From positions 67,001 to 131,000 of the forward strand of contig NZ_JAUFQP010000010.1 of the NCBI RefSeq assembly GCF_030409805.1: a stretch of 64,000 bases of DNA, in the 5' to 3' direction. Positions 8,623-17,881 of this stretch are shown here, piece by piece. The stretch's first letter is position 1, and each line of letters opens with the position of its first letter. This DNA is from Algibacter miyuki. GTDB taxonomy: Bacteria; Bacteroidota; Bacteroidia; Flavobacteriales; Flavobacteriaceae. The translations under genes were made by a program, and so were the position numbers. The notes below the pieces were generated by a model that saw nothing but the letters and a program-made list of their open reading frames with translations, was not told where the DNA came from and did not search any database.

Positions 8623-8630
8623 TATCTTTG
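8623..8630 (+). promoter_or_regulatory. -7 promoter element of the BatA/dihydroorotase-like operon
   Basis: TATCTTTG is an exact match to TAnnTTTG and ends 17 nt before the ATG at 8648. The -33 position holds a T-rich sequence rather than a clean TTTG. Confidence 0.6.
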
Positions 8631-8647
8631 ACTAATCAGAAAAAACC

Positions 8648-10573
8648 ATGCAGTTTAAACACCCCGAACTTCTTTACGCCTTATTTTTACTGCTAATCCC
8701 TATTATTGTTCATTTATTTCAATTAAGAAAATTTGAAAAAGTAAGCTTTACAAACGTCGCTTTTTTAAAAGAAGCCAAACTCCAAGCCCGAAAAAGTTCG
8801 CAAATAAAAAAATGGTTGGTGCTTTGCACACGACTCTTATTACTCGCATGTATTGTTTTAGCTTTTGCACAACCTATTATTGCGAATAAAAACGTTTTCA
8901 AGTCGAAAAAAGAAACGGTTATTTATTTAGACAATTCCTTTAGTATGCAGGCCAAAGGCAATCAAGGCGAATTGCTAAAGCGTGCCGTACAAGATATTAT
9001 TGAACAGGTTCCGGAAGACGATAATATTTCGATAATTACCAACAGTCAAGTCTTTAAAAACACCACTATAAAAAGCATAAAAAACGAATTATTACAACTT
9101 AATTATGCTGAAACACCATTAACCACAACTGCTGCTTTATTAAAAAGTAACACCTTTTTTTCTAAAGATAAAAACAGTTTAAAAAAATTAATTTTTATTT
9201 CTGATTTTCAAGAAACGGAACATCCTATTTTAGTTGACAAAGATTCGTTAAAATTGACTCATTTTGTCCAACTTCAACCTGTAAACGTTGAAAATATTTC
9301 AGTTGACAGTCTTTATATTTCTGAAAAATCAGCTTCCGAAATCACATTAAAAGTCCTTTTGAAAAATAATGGAAAAGCTATCGAGAATTTACCTGTTTCC
9401 CTTTTCAATAATGATACTTTAATCGCAAAAACATCAGTTCCTGTTAACAAAGAAGCCTTTACGGAATTTACTTTACCCTCTAATAAAATCATAAATGGTA
9501 AAGTTTCGATAAACGATATTAGTTTACAGTTTGATAACAGCCTATTTTTCAATATTAACAACACTTCAAAAGTCAATGTTTTAGCAATAAATGCGGCTGA
9601 CGATGGTTTTTTAAAACGTATTTACACCAATTCTGAATTCAATTATACAGGCACCGCGCTCAATCAATTAAATTATAATATTTTAGAGTCGCAAAACTTG
9701 ATTATTTTAAATGAAATTAACGCTATCCCTAATGCATTAACAGCGGCTTTAAAACAATTTACAGATGAAGGTGGCTCATTATTGATTATTCCTTCCATTA
9801 ATATTTCCGTTGCGTCTTACAATGCTTTATTTCAAAATAACCAAACAACTTTCGGGCCCATAAATACTTCTGAAAAACGAATTACCAGCATCAATTATTC
9901 GCATCCTTTATATAGCAATGGTGTGTTCGAAAAACAGGTGAGTAATTTTCAATACCCCAAAGTGAACGGTTTTTATAATGTGCACTCCAACAGTATATCG
10001 TCCATTTTAAAATATGAAGATACTAAGCCATTTCTTTTTCAAAATAAAAACACCTTTGTTTTTACATCGGCTTTAAATAGTAAAAACTCAAACTTTAAAA
10101 ATTCGCCGCTGATTGTGCCAACCCTTTACAATATTGGAAAATACAGTTTTAAAATTCCTGAAATATATTACAACATTGGTAAAAACAATAGTTTTGAAGT
10201 AAACACGCAACTGCAACAAGATGCGGTTTTATCGCTTGTTAACGAAACAGCAAACAACATTCCCGAACAGCGTATTTTCAATAATAAAGTTCAGATTAAA
10301 ACATCAGAAACACCAAATACAGCTGGTATTTATGCGATTAAAAACAAAACAGAAACTATAAAAAACGTCAGTTATAATTACGGTAGAACAGAAAGTAAGT
10401 TGGTTTACACCAATTTATCACACACCAAAAACATGCATTTAAGTCATTCGGTTGCCGATGTTTTCGACACCATAAAAAGTGATACAAAAATTAATGCCCT
10501 ATGGAAATGGTTTGTTATTTTTGCACTAGCGTTTTTACTTATTGAAATGTGCATCTTAAAATATTTTAAATGA
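8648..10573 (+). CDS. BatA-like membrane protein with von Willebrand factor A domain
   Basis: This 641-residue protein starts with the BatA-type N-terminus (LLYALFLLLIPIIVHLFQL, residues 8-26) and a second membrane span (about 57-77), followed by a VWA-like domain whose metal-site motif is DNSFSM (about residue 96). A large periplasmic beta region follows, and a C-terminal membrane segment (WKWFVIFALAFLLIEMCILKYF) ends the protein. BatA proteins sit with MoxR ATPases in stress-related Bacteroidetes operons, but no MoxR gene is here. The stop codon overlaps the start of the dihydroorotase homologue by 4 nt (ATGA), so the two are probably translated together. Its biochemical role is unknown. 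Confidence 0.85.
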   Translation: MQFKHPELLYALFLLLIPIIVHLFQLRKFEKVSFTNVAFLKEAKLQARKSSQIKKWLVLCTRLLLLACIVLAFAQPIIANKNVFKSKKETVIYLDNSFSMQAKGNQGELLKRAVQDIIEQVPEDDNISIITNSQVFKNTTIKSIKNELLQLNYAETPLTTTAALLKSNTFFSKDKNSLKKLIFISDFQETEHPILVDKDSLKLTHFVQLQPVNVENISVDSLYISEKSASEITLKVLLKNNGKAIENLPVSLFNNDTLIAKTSVPVNKEAFTEFTLPSNKIINGKVSINDISLQFDNSLFFNINNTSKVNVLAINAADDGFLKRIYTNSEFNYTGTALNQLNYNILESQNLIILNEINAIPNALTAALKQFTDEGGSLLIIPSINISVASYNALFQNNQTTFGPINTSEKRITSINYSHPLYSNGVFEKQVSNFQYPKVNGFYNVHSNSISSILKYEDTKPFLFQNKNTFVFTSALNSKNSNFKNSPLIVPTLYNIGKYSFKIPEIYYNIGKNNSFEVNTQLQQDAVLSLVNETANNIPEQRIFNNKVQIKTSETPNTAGIYAIKNKTETIKNVSYNYGRTESKLVYTNLSHTKNMHLSHSVADVFDTIKSDTKINALWKWFVIFALAFLLIEMCILKYFK

Positions 10574-11826
10574 ACATACTTATAAAATCGGCCACGATAA
10601 TAGATTCCAAAAGTGAATTTCATAACAGCACTCAAGATTTATTAATTGAAAATGGACTGATTACAAACATTGCTAAATCCATTAAAACCCCGGGAGATTA
10701 TCAAGAAATAGAACTTGATAATTTACATATTTCACAAGGCTGGTTTGATAGTAGCGTGAGTTTTGGAGAACCTGGTTTTGAAGAACGAGACACTATTGAA
10801 AATGGACTAAAAACGGCTGCAGCATCTGGTTTTACTACCGTTGCAATGAATGCAAACAGTAACCCTGTTATTCAATCGAATGCCGATATTACTTTCGTAA
10901 ATGCCAAAGCTCAAAACCATGCGGTAAAATTATTACCTATTGGAGCCTTAACTATTGGGAGTAAAGGTGAAGATTTAGCTGAGCTTTATGATATGAAATC
11001 TGCAGGAGCAGTTGCTTTCTACGATTATAAAAAATCTATTTCTAATCCGAATTTAATGAAAATTGCGCTGCAATACGCAAGTAATTTCAACGGATTAGTT
11101 TGCGCATTTCCTCAAGAAAACAAAATTGCAGGTCATGGTGTTATGAATGAAAATATAACAAGTACCACTTTAGGATTAAAAGGCATTCCTGCCTTAGCCG
11201 AAGCCTTGCATGTTGCCCGAGATTTATTCTTATTAGAATATACTGGTGGAAAATTACACTTTCCTACTATTTCTACAGCAGAATCTGTATCATTAATTCG
11301 TGAGGCTAAAAAGAAAAAACTAGACGTTACTTGTAGTGTTGCTATTCATAATTTATATTTTACCGATGCCGCTTTAACCGATTTCAATACTCATTTTAAG
11401 GTATTACCTCCTTTACGTATTCAAAGTGATGTAGATGCTTTAATTGAAGGTATAAAAGATGGTACAATCGACATGGTAACTAGTGACCATAACCCGATTG
11501 ATGTAGAACATAAGAAGATTGAATTCGACCACGCCAAATATGGTACCATTGGTTTAGAATCGGCTTTTGGAGCATTACAGAGTCTATTCACAATAAAGAA
11601 AACGATTGATATTTTAACCAAAGGAAAATCAAGATTCGGGGTAGAAAATACACCTATAAACATCGGAAATAAAGTGAATATTTCACTCTTTAATCCAGAT
11701 ACTAAATACACGTTTTCTAGAAATAACATATTATCAAAATCGAAGAACGCCATTTTTGAAGAAGCAACTTTAAAAGGAACCGTTTACGGTATTATCGCTA
11801 ATAATAAAATAGCCATTAAAAATTAA
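10570..11826 (+). CDS. Dihydroorotase homologue, probably catalytically inactive
   Basis: This 418-residue protein has the overall layout of type I dihydroorotase (amidohydrolase superfamily), which cyclises carbamoyl aspartate. The metal ligands are lost: the canonical HxHLREPG is replaced by SVSFGEPG (residues 62-69, both His are Ser and the Arg is Gly). The HAED segment is FPQE (180-183), and HVST is TIST (233-236). Retained features include SDHNP (305-309), the IHNL region near 259-262, and GHGVMNE. I infer a non-catalytic paralogue, comparable to the inactive PyrC partners that stabilise ATCase in Pseudomonas. A true dihydroorotase should then exist elsewhere in the genome. It overlaps the BatA-like gene by 4 nt and is followed 2 nt later by a small membrane protein gene. 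Confidence 0.85.
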   Translation: MNILIKSATIIDSKSEFHNSTQDLLIENGLITNIAKSIKTPGDYQEIELDNLHISQGWFDSSVSFGEPGFEERDTIENGLKTAAASGFTTVAMNANSNPVIQSNADITFVNAKAQNHAVKLLPIGALTIGSKGEDLAELYDMKSAGAVAFYDYKKSISNPNLMKIALQYASNFNGLVCAFPQENKIAGHGVMNENITSTTLGLKGIPALAEALHVARDLFLLEYTGGKLHFPTISTAESVSLIREAKKKKLDVTCSVAIHNLYFTDAALTDFNTHFKVLPPLRIQSDVDALIEGIKDGTIDMVTSDHNPIDVEHKKIEFDHAKYGTIGLESAFGALQSLFTIKKTIDILTKGKSRFGVENTPINIGNKVNISLFNPDTKYTFSRNNILSKSKNAIFEEATLKGTVYGIIANNKIAIKN

Positions 11827-11828
11827 TA

Positions 11829-12167
11829 ATGAACGAACAAGATATTGAAAAAGGACGCAAAAATGCCATCATAAGTTATTTGACTTTAATTGGGGTTATC
11901 GTGGCGTACTATATGAATAATGAACCAGATAAAAAAAGTGCTTTTGCTAGTTTCCATATTAGGCAATCTTTAGGCTTATGGCTTACTTTTTTTGCTCTTG
12001 GACGCATGGCAGGAAGTTTTGATAGTTGGTTAATCTCTTCTAGCTTTTACCTTTGTTTTGCCGTACTTTTTATCTATGGATTTTCAAATGCCATCGGAAG
12101 AAAAGCGCAAACGGTGCCTTTAGTTGGGCCATTATATCAAAAATTCTTTAAAAATTTAGGAAATTAA
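11829..12167 (+). CDS. Small membrane protein, DUF4870-like
   Basis: This 112-residue protein has about three membrane segments (roughly residues 16-28, 46-62 and 70-88) and an SAFASFHIRQSLGLWL stretch typical of DUF4870-type proteins, which some databases call import-component proteins. It starts 2 nt after the dihydroorotase homologue stop, and the esterase gene begins right at its own stop codon, so it belongs to the BatA operon. No activity is known for the family. The family assignment rests on the FHIRQSLGL motif and size only. Confidence 0.7.
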   Translation: MNEQDIEKGRKNAIISYLTLIGVIVAYYMNNEPDKKSAFASFHIRQSLGLWLTFFALGRMAGSFDSWLISSSFYLCFAVLFIYGFSNAIGRKAQTVPLVGPLYQKFFKNLGN

Positions 12168-12824
12168 ATGTCAGCAACAACACTTTCATTACATCATATT
12201 ATTCGTAAATCGAGCCTCGCAGAAAACGCACCATTACTGATATTACTGCATGGTTACGGTAGCGACGAAAACGATTTATTTTCATTTGCTAACGAATTAC
12301 CAGAAGAACTTTTTATTATCTCGGTAAGAGCGCCATACCCGATGCAACCGCAAGGAAATGCTTGGTACGCCATTAATTTTGATGCTGAAAAAGGAAAATG
12401 GAGCGATAATGATCAAGCCATCCTTTCACGCGATTTAATCTCTAAATTTATTGACGAAGCTATTGAAGCTTATCCTGTAAATAAAAATTCGGTATCACTT
12501 TTAGGCTTTAGTCAAGGTTGCATTTTAAGTTATGCTGTGGCTTTAACTTATCCAGAAAAAATTAAAAACATTGTCGCTTTAAGTGGTTATGTAAATCCTG
12601 ATATTTTCCCGAAACCACTTCAAAAAGAAGATTTTGCACATCTAGATTTTTACTGTTCGCACGGTAGTGTAGATCAAGTAATTCCCGTAGATTGGGCACG
12701 TCAAAATGCGCCTTATTTAAGTAAATTAAACATAAAACATAAATATTCTGAGTTTCCTGTTGGGCACGGCGTTGCACCGCAAAACTTCTACGAATTAAAA
12801 GAATGGTTGGCTGCTAGAATTTAA
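12168..12824 (+). CDS. Carboxylesterase / phospholipase-type alpha/beta hydrolase
   Basis: This 218-residue protein belongs to the PF02230-type carboxylesterases. The nucleophile elbow GFSQG places the catalytic Ser at 115, with Asp 169 (GSVDQVIP) and His 200 (VGHGV) completing the triad; the oxyanion-hole region LLHGYGSDE is at about 26-34. There is no signal peptide, so it should be cytoplasmic and act on short-chain acyl esters. It is the last gene of the BatA operon and directly abuts the preceding gene. A strong terminator follows. The natural substrate is unknown. Confidence 0.9.
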   Translation: MSATTLSLHHIIRKSSLAENAPLLILLHGYGSDENDLFSFANELPEELFIISVRAPYPMQPQGNAWYAINFDAEKGKWSDNDQAILSRDLISKFIDEAIEAYPVNKNSVSLLGFSQGCILSYAVALTYPEKIKNIVALSGYVNPDIFPKPLQKEDFAHLDFYCSHGSVDQVIPVDWARQNAPYLSKLNIKHKYSEFPVGHGVAPQNFYELKEWLAARI

Positions 12825-12858
12825 AATCAGACTAATCATTACTTATTTAAAACGCTAA

Positions 12859-12899
12859 AAAAAACCTGTCGATGTTTATAAAACATGACAGGTTTTTTA
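12859..12899. terminator. Bidirectional intrinsic terminator between esterase and response regulator genes
   Basis: AACCTGTC and GACAGGTT form the lower stem, and ATGTTT/AAACAT continue it above a single bulged G, with A- and T-runs on each side. It sits between two convergent genes and can serve both. Confidence 0.85.
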
Positions 12900-12919
12900 A
12901 TATAATTTATGTTGAAATA

Positions 12920-13624
12920 TTAACTATTCACAACGAGTCTAAAACCTTCTCCATGAATGTTAAGGATTTCTACTTTTGGATCTAATTTTAAATACTTACG
13001 TAATTTTGCAATGTACACATCCATACTTCTTGAGGTGAAATAATTATCATCTCTCCAAATTTTGGTAAGTGCTAATTCACGTGGCATTAAATCATTTTCA
13101 TGCAAGGCCAACAAACGCAATAATTCGTTTTCTTTTGGAGATAACTTTACCGGATCGGCACCGTTATGACTTAAAAAACGAAGTTTAGAATTTAAGTCGA
13201 AACCACCTATTTTAAATTCAAACTGCTTACTATCAGAAACTGTTTCTGTAGCTTTACGTTGGATAATAGCCTTAATTTTCATTAAGAGTACTTCACTATC
13301 AAACGGTTTATTTAAATAGTCGTCTGCACCTACTTTATAGCCTTTTAAAACATCTTCCTTCATGGTTTTAGCCGTAAGGAAAACAATAGGCACATCGGTG
13401 TTTTTTTCACGTATTTCTTTCGCTAACGTAAACCCGTCTTTATAAGGCATCATGACATCAAGAATACACAAATCGAAATCGTCTTTCTTAAATTTTTCAA
13501 AACCTTCCATACCATTTTTAGCATGAGTTACGTCGTAATCATTCATCATTAAATAATCCTTAAGTACGGTTCCAAAATTCGGATCGTCTTCTACTAATAA
13601 AATTCTTTTTTTATGCTCTTCCAT
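12920..13624 (-). CDS. OmpR-family response regulator
   Basis: This 234-residue regulator has a receiver domain (1-120) with the acidic pair at 13-14 (VEDD), phospho-acceptor Asp 56 (LDVMMP), Thr 84 (VFLTAK) and Lys 107 (NKPF). A winged-helix DNA-binding domain follows (about 135-234), including SPKENELLRLLALHEN and SRSMDVYIAKLRKYL. It lies 3 nt downstream of its cognate histidine kinase gene, so the pair is cotranscribed. It looks like the RprY class of Bacteroidetes regulators. Its targets are not known; the direct-repeat array upstream of htrA (41902-41985) is of the kind such regulators bind. Confidence 0.93.
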   Translation of the reverse strand: MEEHKKRILLVEDDPNFGTVLKDYLMMNDYDVTHAKNGMEGFEKFKKDDFDLCILDVMMPYKDGFTLAKEIREKNTDVPIVFLTAKTMKEDVLKGYKVGADDYLNKPFDSEVLLMKIKAIIQRKATETVSDSKQFEFKIGGFDLNSKLRFLSHNGADPVKLSPKENELLRLLALHENDLMPRELALTKIWRDDNYFTSRSMDVYIAKLRKYLKLDPKVEILNIHGEGFRLVVNS

Positions 13625-13627
13625 AAT

Positions 13628-15193
13628 TTACGATATTAAGGGAAGTCTTACTGTAAAAGTACTTCCTTTGTCTTTTTCACTTTCTACTGTTATATAACCT
13701 TGATGGTCATCTACTATACGTTTCACGTATGCTAAGCCCAAACCATGGCCTTTAACATTATGTATATTTCCAGTATGTTCTCTATAAAATTTTTCGAACA
13801 CACGTTTCACGGCAGCTTTACTCATTCCGCTACCCTGATCTTTTATTTTTATTATGATGTTGGTACCCACATTTTCTGTGTACACATCTATTTTCGGCTT
13901 TTCAGGCGAATATTTAATGGCATTATCCAAAATATTAACAATCACATTGGTAAAATGTGTTTCGTTTGCTAAAACGGTGGTGCTTTCGGCATCCAAATGC
14001 GTATTAATATAACCTTGTCTATCCTCAACAATAAGTTGTACATGCGTCATCGCATCTTCAATTAAGTCGTGTAACTCAACAGGTTCCTTACTTATATTAA
14101 GCTCATTTTTTTCAAGCTTAGAAATTCGTAATACATTTTCAACCTGAGCATGCATGCGTTTATTTTCTTCCTTAATCATATTCAGATAACGAATTACCTT
14201 TTCCTTATCGTTAATGATCTTTGGGTTTTTAATTGAATCTAAAGCCAAATTTATAGTTGCAATCGGTGTTTTAAACTCATGCGTCATGTTATTTATAAAA
14301 TCGGTTTTAATTTCCGAAATCTTACGCTGTTTCATTAACTGATACAATGCACCAGAATAAGCCATAATAATAATGAGCGTAAACACTATCGATAATAAAA
14401 TCATTCCGATAATTGTCGATAAAATAAATTTACCATCCTCTGGAAAATTCACCAATAATTTATAAGGACTTCCGGAATTTACACTCGAAAAAATAGGCAC
14501 AGAAAATGTTGACGCTTTATCATTTTCAAAAGCTTCACTTTGAATTTTTGTTGCCAAATCGTTACTATAAATAGCGAATTCAAAATGAATATTAATGGAA
14601 TCCTCTTTCAGTTTACGCGTTAACAACTCTTTAATGGTCGCCTTACTTACACGCTTATGAATAGGCTGCCTCTCCGCCATATCTTTATACAAATCTTCAT
14701 ATAAAATTTTATCGGTAGTCGACATTTTTTCAATAACCAACAACTTATCATTCGAACTTAAATCTAAATCAGATTCTTTATTACTATAAACCTTCGTTTG
14801 GCGCTCGTTATAAATACGCTTTACGTTTATAGTGTCCGAACCCATATCAAAGAGCGGTGAACTTAGCTTGTAATTTTCCTCCAAAATACCACTGCTATAA
14901 ACAATAGTTTCATTAGAGTCGGAGTCTTCCTGAATAATATTTAAACTTCGTATGGCCGCCGAATCTACAGCTGCTCCATTTAAAACTATATTCTGTAATT
15001 TGTAAACATACTCCGCTTCTTCCCTAGTTTCAATCGTGTTAGACACATAATACAATGCCGTTTTTACAATACTTCTAAAGCGCTCCTTTTCGTTTTGAAC
15101 CGAATTATTAATGTAGTAAGCCTGAATGGATATGATACCAATCAAAGACAAGCTCATTAATAAAATTAACAGGAAAATTATGCGTTTACTCAT
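13628..15193 (-). CDS. Sensor histidine kinase (RprX-like)
   Basis: This 521-residue membrane kinase has an N-terminal membrane segment (6-28), a periplasmic sensor region (about 30-255) with no recognisable fold, a second membrane segment (about 257-280), and a cytoplasmic HisKA-HATPase core. The H-box is FINNMTHEFKTP with His 305. The N-box NVIVNILDNAIKYSP, the G1 box DQGSGMS and the G2 box GHGLGLAYVK are intact. The gene starts 70 bp beyond the end of coaE and is followed after 3 nt by its OmpR-type partner. Minus-strand TAATTTTG (15198-15205) and TACTTTTG (15221-15228) elements precede it. The signal is unknown. Confidence 0.92.
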   Translation of the reverse strand: MSKRIIFLLILLMSLSLIGIISIQAYYINNSVQNEKERFRSIVKTALYYVSNTIETREEAEYVYKLQNIVLNGAAVDSAAIRSLNIIQEDSDSNETIVYSSGILEENYKLSSPLFDMGSDTINVKRIYNERQTKVYSNKESDLDLSSNDKLLVIEKMSTTDKILYEDLYKDMAERQPIHKRVSKATIKELLTRKLKEDSINIHFEFAIYSNDLATKIQSEAFENDKASTFSVPIFSSVNSGSPYKLLVNFPEDGKFILSTIIGMILLSIVFTLIIIMAYSGALYQLMKQRKISEIKTDFINNMTHEFKTPIATINLALDSIKNPKIINDKEKVIRYLNMIKEENKRMHAQVENVLRISKLEKNELNISKEPVELHDLIEDAMTHVQLIVEDRQGYINTHLDAESTTVLANETHFTNVIVNILDNAIKYSPEKPKIDVYTENVGTNIIIKIKDQGSGMSKAAVKRVFEKFYREHTGNIHNVKGHGLGLAYVKRIVDDHQGYITVESEKDKGSTFTVRLPLIS

Positions 15194-15263
15194 TAGTCAA
15201 AATTAACATTTTAACATTTACAAAAGTAGCTTTTAACCTTACATTAACAAAAATGTTAAAATT

Positions 15264-15857
15264 CTATGATTTCGATAATTTTTTAAGGATTTCCGCATGT
15301 ACAGCAGTCACTTGATTTCTAGTTTTTTCAATGTCTACATTCTCAATAACAAACTGCGAAAGCTTCACTTTTTCAGCGTCTGTCCATTGATTTTTCATAA
15401 TGGCTTCTATTTTTTCTTCGGAAGAATTATCGCGCACCAAAAGCCTTTCTATTCTCAACTGTTTTGGAGCCGTTACAGCAATCACATAATCACACGCTTT
15501 ATGCCCTCCATTTTCAAACAAGATAGCAACTTCTTTTATAACGTATGCGCTAGTTTGTTTATTTGCCCATTTTTCAAAATGACTGGCTACTCTAGGATGC
15601 ACAATAGCATTCATCTCTTGTAAAACCTGCTCGTTATTAAAAATAATATTTGCAATAAAAGGTTTATTTAAGTCGCCATTAACATACACGTTTTCGCCAA
15701 ATAAAGCAATGAGTTTGCGTTTAATAACTTTGGAAGTACGCATTAGCTTTTTAGCTTCATCATCAGCAATATAAACCGGTACACCTAATGCTGAAAACAT
15801 TTTTGCAACCGTAGTTTTCCCACTACCAATACCGCCTGTAAGCCCAACTATAATCAT
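15264..15857 (-). CDS. coaE: Dephospho-CoA kinase
   Basis: CoaE phosphorylates the 3'-OH of dephospho-CoA in the last step of coenzyme A synthesis. The 197-residue protein begins with the P-loop GLTGGIGSGKTT (residues 5-16), followed by the VYIADDEAKKLM segment that holds the acceptor-site acidic residues and IVHPRVASHF later on. Size and motifs are normal. It overlaps the YbbR gene by 4 nt (ATGA). The coaBC gene for an earlier step of the same pathway lies at 21472-22683. Confidence 0.95.
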   Translation of the reverse strand: MIIVGLTGGIGSGKTTVAKMFSALGVPVYIADDEAKKLMRTSKVIKRKLIALFGENVYVNGDLNKPFIANIIFNNEQVLQEMNAIVHPRVASHFEKWANKQTSAYVIKEVAILFENGGHKACDYVIAVTAPKQLRIERLLVRDNSSEEKIEAIMKNQWTDAEKVKLSQFVIENVDIEKTRNQVTAVHAEILKKLSKS

Positions 15858-16810
15858 TTTGTTATGATGAATTCTATGCGTTGCTGATTAATTTTTGCAT
15901 TTTTAACTTGCTTAGGAAATGCCACTAACTCCGGAGTTAAAGTCGACGTTTTTCCTACTTTATTATAATCGCAAATTATTTCAAAATCTTTTACTGTTAC
16001 GCTGTTAAAGTTATTTAAACTTACGTAATAAGATACGTTTATTTCTTTCGGAAAATATTTAATTCGTAATGAATCGGGACTGTTTATTACATGAACAGGC
16101 ACTTTCAATTTTCCTTCCGTAAATTTTTCAACCTTCCCCTTTAAAAGAATGCTTTTATTTGAAAACTTTAAATCGGCCGTATTCGGAAGGCTTAATGTCA
16201 TCACTTTAGAAATATCGCTTTTTACATCCACTAAAGTCACTGGTTCTGTTTCTATAAAATCTAATTTAGACACTAAAATATCTGGTCCAATTATCGATAT
16301 AGAATCCGGTGATATTTCAAAATCGCCAGCCACATCATAACCTAATCCAAAATTAATATCCGATTTTAATACCACGGGCACTTTCTTAACCAAGTTTGTG
16401 CCATATTTAAAATATAGCGTATCTGGCGAAATATTAAGAACTTCAACCTGATCTTCAAATTGTGTATTTTTTAAATATTTAATGGACTTATGCCAAATGT
16501 ATTCGGAATCTTTTCGGTACACATCCTTCTTGAAATCGACTACAATTTCAGGCTCTTTCATATAATAATTCAGCCATTTAAAACCATGCGTTTTTAATGT
16601 GATGTACAGCAAATTAGAACTATCATTCAAAATAACATGTTCCAGAGGCACGTTGATTTTTTTTACATGAAAAACCACAGTATTCGTATATTGTTTTGAT
16701 AATTTATTGAAAATTAAAATAACAAATGCAGACAACAGAAAAAGCATGAAAACATTAATTTTCTTGCTTTTAATAGAAGCTAATAAGTGTGATTTTATTT
16801 TATTTATCAT
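15854..16810 (-). CDS. YbbR-domain protein
   Basis: This 318-residue protein has one N-terminal membrane span (about 18-35, INVFMLFLLSAFVILIFNK) and a periplasmic region that contains YbbR-like beta repeats. The segment LVKKVPVVLKSDINFGLGYDVAGDFEISPDSISIIGP is typical of YbbR, and DISPDTLYFKYG-like strands precede it. YbbR proteins such as CdaR control the diadenylate cyclase CdaA in Firmicutes; no cdaA is adjacent here, so that role is only a possibility. The gene overlaps the upstream glycosyltransferase by 1 nt and coaE by 4 nt, which indicates one operon. Confidence 0.85.
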   Translation of the reverse strand: MINKIKSHLLASIKSKKINVFMLFLLSAFVILIFNKLSKQYTNTVVFHVKKINVPLEHVILNDSSNLLYITLKTHGFKWLNYYMKEPEIVVDFKKDVYRKDSEYIWHKSIKYLKNTQFEDQVEVLNISPDTLYFKYGTNLVKKVPVVLKSDINFGLGYDVAGDFEISPDSISIIGPDILVSKLDFIETEPVTLVDVKSDISKVMTLSLPNTADLKFSNKSILLKGKVEKFTEGKLKVPVHVINSPDSLRIKYFPKEINVSYYVSLNNFNSVTVKDFEIICDYNKVGKTSTLTPELVAFPKQVKNAKINQQRIEFIITK

Positions 16811-17814
16811 TACGCTTTAAAAAATAATTTTGGAAAGTGATCTTCAGGGTTTTTATTTAAAACCGCTACGGCAATCGTAGATTTTAAAAACCCATACCCA
16901 TAACCAACAAACTGAATAATTATTGCAGGAATTGCCAACACGGAAACTACAATATTTTTAGTTGAAATTAAAGCTAACAAAAAGGCTACTCCGAAATAAA
17001 ACGAATAAGCTATTAAGCCTAAATTATTACTAAAAAGAAGCAATAAAACAGCAAACACAAACCCCAAACAAAACAGCGTTGGAAACCAATACGTAATTTT
17101 TTTAGTTGAAGGGTGCCAGTTGTTTAAAATAGGCCGTACCATTCCAAATTTATTTACCTGCGTATAAAAATTAGACCAAGAAATTCGGCGTTTATGATAT
17201 ACAAAAGCTTCAGGTATTAAAGTGGTTTTAAAACCTAAATTCCATAAACGAATAGATAAATCGGGATCTTCACCAGGATGTATACGTCCAAACCCTTTAG
17301 ATGCCTGAAAAGCAGCTTGAGAAAGCCCCATATTAAAACTTCGCGGCTGAAAAGTATCTACACTATTTTTATTCCCACGAATTCCACCTGTGGTAATAAA
17401 AGAAGTCATAGAAAAGTTAATGGCTTTTTGCAAATTAGTAAACGAGGCATGCGCGGCATCTGGCCCGCCAAAACAATCTACAAAATGTTGTTCTAAAGAT
17501 TGTTCTACCTTGGTTAAATACTGCTCTGGCAAAATACAATCGGAATCTAAAATAATAAAATAATTTCCTTTTGCGCGTTGCATCCCATAGTTTCTAGAAT
17601 CTCCAGGACCTGAATTTTCTTTAAAATAATACGAGATATTTAATTGATTTTTAAAAGCATCAACAATAGCTTTTGATGATAACTTAGAGCCATCTTCAAC
17701 AATAACAATTTCGAAGTTTGTATTGGTTTTTAAGCCTACAAAACTCTCTAAAAGTTCTTGGGTTTCATCGGGACGATTATAAACCGGAATTATAAATGAA
17801 AACTCTAATTGCAT
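16810..17814 (-). CDS. Membrane-associated family 2 glycosyltransferase
   Basis: This 334-residue protein has a GT-A domain with FSFIIPVYNRPDET at the start, VIVEDGS (about 35-41) and the metal-binding DSDC (about 93-96). A GEDPDLSIRL motif at about 190 corresponds to the ED acceptor motif. The C-terminal third carries two or three membrane segments (about 245-265 and 270-305). It probably adds a sugar to a lipid-linked or surface glycan at the inner membrane; donor and acceptor cannot be inferred. It heads the operon with ybbR and coaE. A minus-strand TACTTTTG element (17819-17826) lies only 4 nt from the ATG, too close for a normal leader. Confidence 0.9.
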   Translation of the reverse strand: MQLEFSFIIPVYNRPDETQELLESFVGLKTNTNFEIVIVEDGSKLSSKAIVDAFKNQLNISYYFKENSGPGDSRNYGMQRAKGNYFIILDSDCILPEQYLTKVEQSLEQHFVDCFGGPDAAHASFTNLQKAINFSMTSFITTGGIRGNKNSVDTFQPRSFNMGLSQAAFQASKGFGRIHPGEDPDLSIRLWNLGFKTTLIPEAFVYHKRRISWSNFYTQVNKFGMVRPILNNWHPSTKKITYWFPTLFCLGFVFAVLLLLFSNNLGLIAYSFYFGVAFLLALISTKNIVVSVLAIPAIIIQFVGYGYGFLKSTIAVAVLNKNPEDHFPKLFFKA

Positions 17815-17829
17815 AACACAAAAGTAACA

Positions 17830-17862
17830 AAAAAAGCCACCTTTTTAAGGGTGGCTTTTCAT
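17830..17862 (-). terminator. Intrinsic terminator of fabI
   Basis: AAAAGCCACC (17832-17841) pairs with GGTGGCTTTT (17850-17859), with an 8-nt loop and flanking A/T runs. It lies about 20 nt after the fabI stop codon. Confidence 0.85.
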
Positions 17863-17881
17863 TATATAAATAATATTTTTA

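Noticed and set aside
17819..17826. TACTTTTG as the promoter of the glycosyltransferase operon
   Set aside because: It ends only 4 nt before the ATG, which would require leaderless transcription; I could not support that from this sequence alone.
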